A DNA stretch of 6,866 bases, taken from positions 1 to 6,866 of the forward strand of contig JABDJM010000387.1 of NCBI GenBank assembly GCA_013002475.1, written 5' to 3'. The first letter of the stretch is position 1; every line of letters starts with the position of its first letter. The translations under genes were made by a program, and so were the position numbers. Below are positions 6,097 through 6,866 of this stretch, one piece after another. This DNA comes from Saprospiraceae bacterium. GTDB taxonomy: Bacteria; Bacteroidota; Bacteroidia; Chitinophagales; Saprospiraceae. The notes beneath the pieces are model-generated. The model was not told where the DNA came from. It searched no databases and saw only the letters and a program-made list of their open reading frames with translations.

Positions 6097-6866
6097 TCAA
6101 TAATACTGAAAGCCCACCATGTTTACCTCAGCCAAAAGAGCTGCGGTGATAATTAAGGCTAAGATCAAAAGGCTGTTGACGATACGACCTCTTCTGTGAA
6201 GGTCCCTGTCTGTCCAAACCCGATACAATGCCCAAGGTGCGATCAGCGTAGAAAGGGCACCTAGTGTGTTGAGGGCTAGCACCCCATTCAGGGACCAGGG
6301 TATGCCATAATCACTTACCTGGTCCTGTAAAACCAAAAAGATTGTGATGAGACCAATGGCCCCTAGGACAAAGCATGCCCCTGTCCAATATTGCCACTCG
6401 TACCGCCAATCCTTTGCTCGTTGGTGTTTTTGCTTTTGAAAGAAGAAAACTAAAGGTCTTCTAAACGTCGCAAAGAGAAGTGCCAGAATGGAAATAAGCA
6501 TTGGAATTTGGCGCAGCCTCTTTTGTTGATACCAGGGAATAGCCCGATATGAGCTGGTGCCTGAAACAAGCCTGTTGGCTTTGCCGGAAAGTCCTATCTG
6601 AAATTCCACCTTATGTGTCGAGCTGCTATTATCTGATTGAAAAAGGTTGTCCTCGATCTGAATATAGGGCCTGCCAAAGATGGTCAACCTCCCGGTTGTG
6701 TCATGGCTAACTTTTTGTTCATCGGCGAAAAATCCAAAAAGCTGGGCAACCTTTTCAAAGGTGTTATGCGGATAATTCATCTGCTGGTACCGTCCGGTAT
6801 AATTTGAAGCTATAGCGTCAAAATCAGCCGGAGGGATCAGCGGGGTAACCTTTAGCTCCTTATCTC
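6097..6866 (-). CDS. C-terminal part of a membrane-anchored serine hydrolase (beta-lactamase/class C-like), cut by window edge
   Basis: The frame is open to the right edge; 255 residues are visible and the start lies outside the window. The first ATG (6780) is internal: the codons before it read in frame and include NYTGRYQQ, which, with the following NTFEKVAQLFGFF, matches the YxGxY...T..K...L pattern after the catalytic domain in many class C beta-lactamase-type serine hydrolases. Next come a beta-rich stretch (GRLTIFGRPYIQIEDNLFQ, then KVEFQIGLSGKANRLV) and a membrane region with four likely helices, at residues 93-106, 132-151, 165-188 and 200-219 counted from the internal Met. Basic residues (RRPL, HRRGR) flank them. 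The catalytic SxxK and YxN motifs would be off the window, so activity cannot be judged. The family includes D-aminopeptidases, esterases and PBP4-like proteins. Family assignment is by pattern recognition and is moderate. Confidence 0.7.
   Translation of the reverse strand, partial: DKELKVTPLIPPADFDAIASNYTGRYQQMNYPHNTFEKVAQLFGFFADEQKVSHDTTGRLTIFGRPYIQIEDNLFQSDNSSSTHKVEFQIGLSGKANRLVSGTSSYRAIPWYQQKRLRQIPMLISILALLFATFRRPLVFFFQKQKHQRAKDWRYEWQYWTGACFVLGAIGLITIFLVLQDQVSDYGIPWSLNGVLALNTLGALSTLIAPWALYRVWTDRDLHRRGRIVNSLLILALIITAALLAEVNMVGFQYY

Overview
The window looks like chromosomal DNA of a Bacteroidota member, most likely a marine-type Flavobacteriaceae relative. Three things point there. The secreted cyanophycinase-like protein ends in a type IX secretion (Por) sorting domain. 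Both operon heads carry the Bacteroidota -7 promoter box TAnnTTTG, and start codons generally lack Shine-Dalgarno sequences. ProA and ProB are of the compact flavobacterial kind. There are no RNA genes, mobile elements or CRISPR arrays, and no gene-free stretch reaches 300 bases.

Left half, + strand (52-3204): a tight three-gene operon, proA - proB - class I aminotransferase, with gaps of 2 and 1 nt. ProB (glutamate 5-kinase) and ProA (gamma-glutamyl phosphate reductase) carry out the first two steps of proline synthesis from glutamate. ProB has only its kinase domain and no PUA domain. The aminotransferase is a fold-type I PLP enzyme with its catalytic residues intact; its substrate cannot be read from sequence. 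A TACCTTTG box at 9-16 probably drives the operon.

Middle, - strand (5276 down to 3231): a second tight cluster, convergent with the first. It encodes a small SRPBCC/AHSA1-type protein, a DUF2087 protein that starts with GTG in the same reading frame just after the SRPBCC stop codon, and an exported cyanophycinase-like S51 hydrolase with a T9SS C-terminal domain. An identical TACCTTTG box (5293-5300) lies just upstream, so this cluster probably has its own promoter.

Right end, - strand: an SGNH/GDSL-type lipoprotein hydrolase (6024-5317). Upstream of it is the C-terminal part of a gene that runs off the right edge. That part looks like the tail of a membrane-anchored serine hydrolase of the beta-lactamase/class C family, with four predicted membrane segments.

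The proline genes are housekeeping. The most unusual points are the exported cyanophycinase-like enzyme with a changed active-site neighbour, its link to the SRPBCC/DUF2087 pair, the in-frame single-stop junction between those two genes, and the aminotransferase fixed behind proBA.
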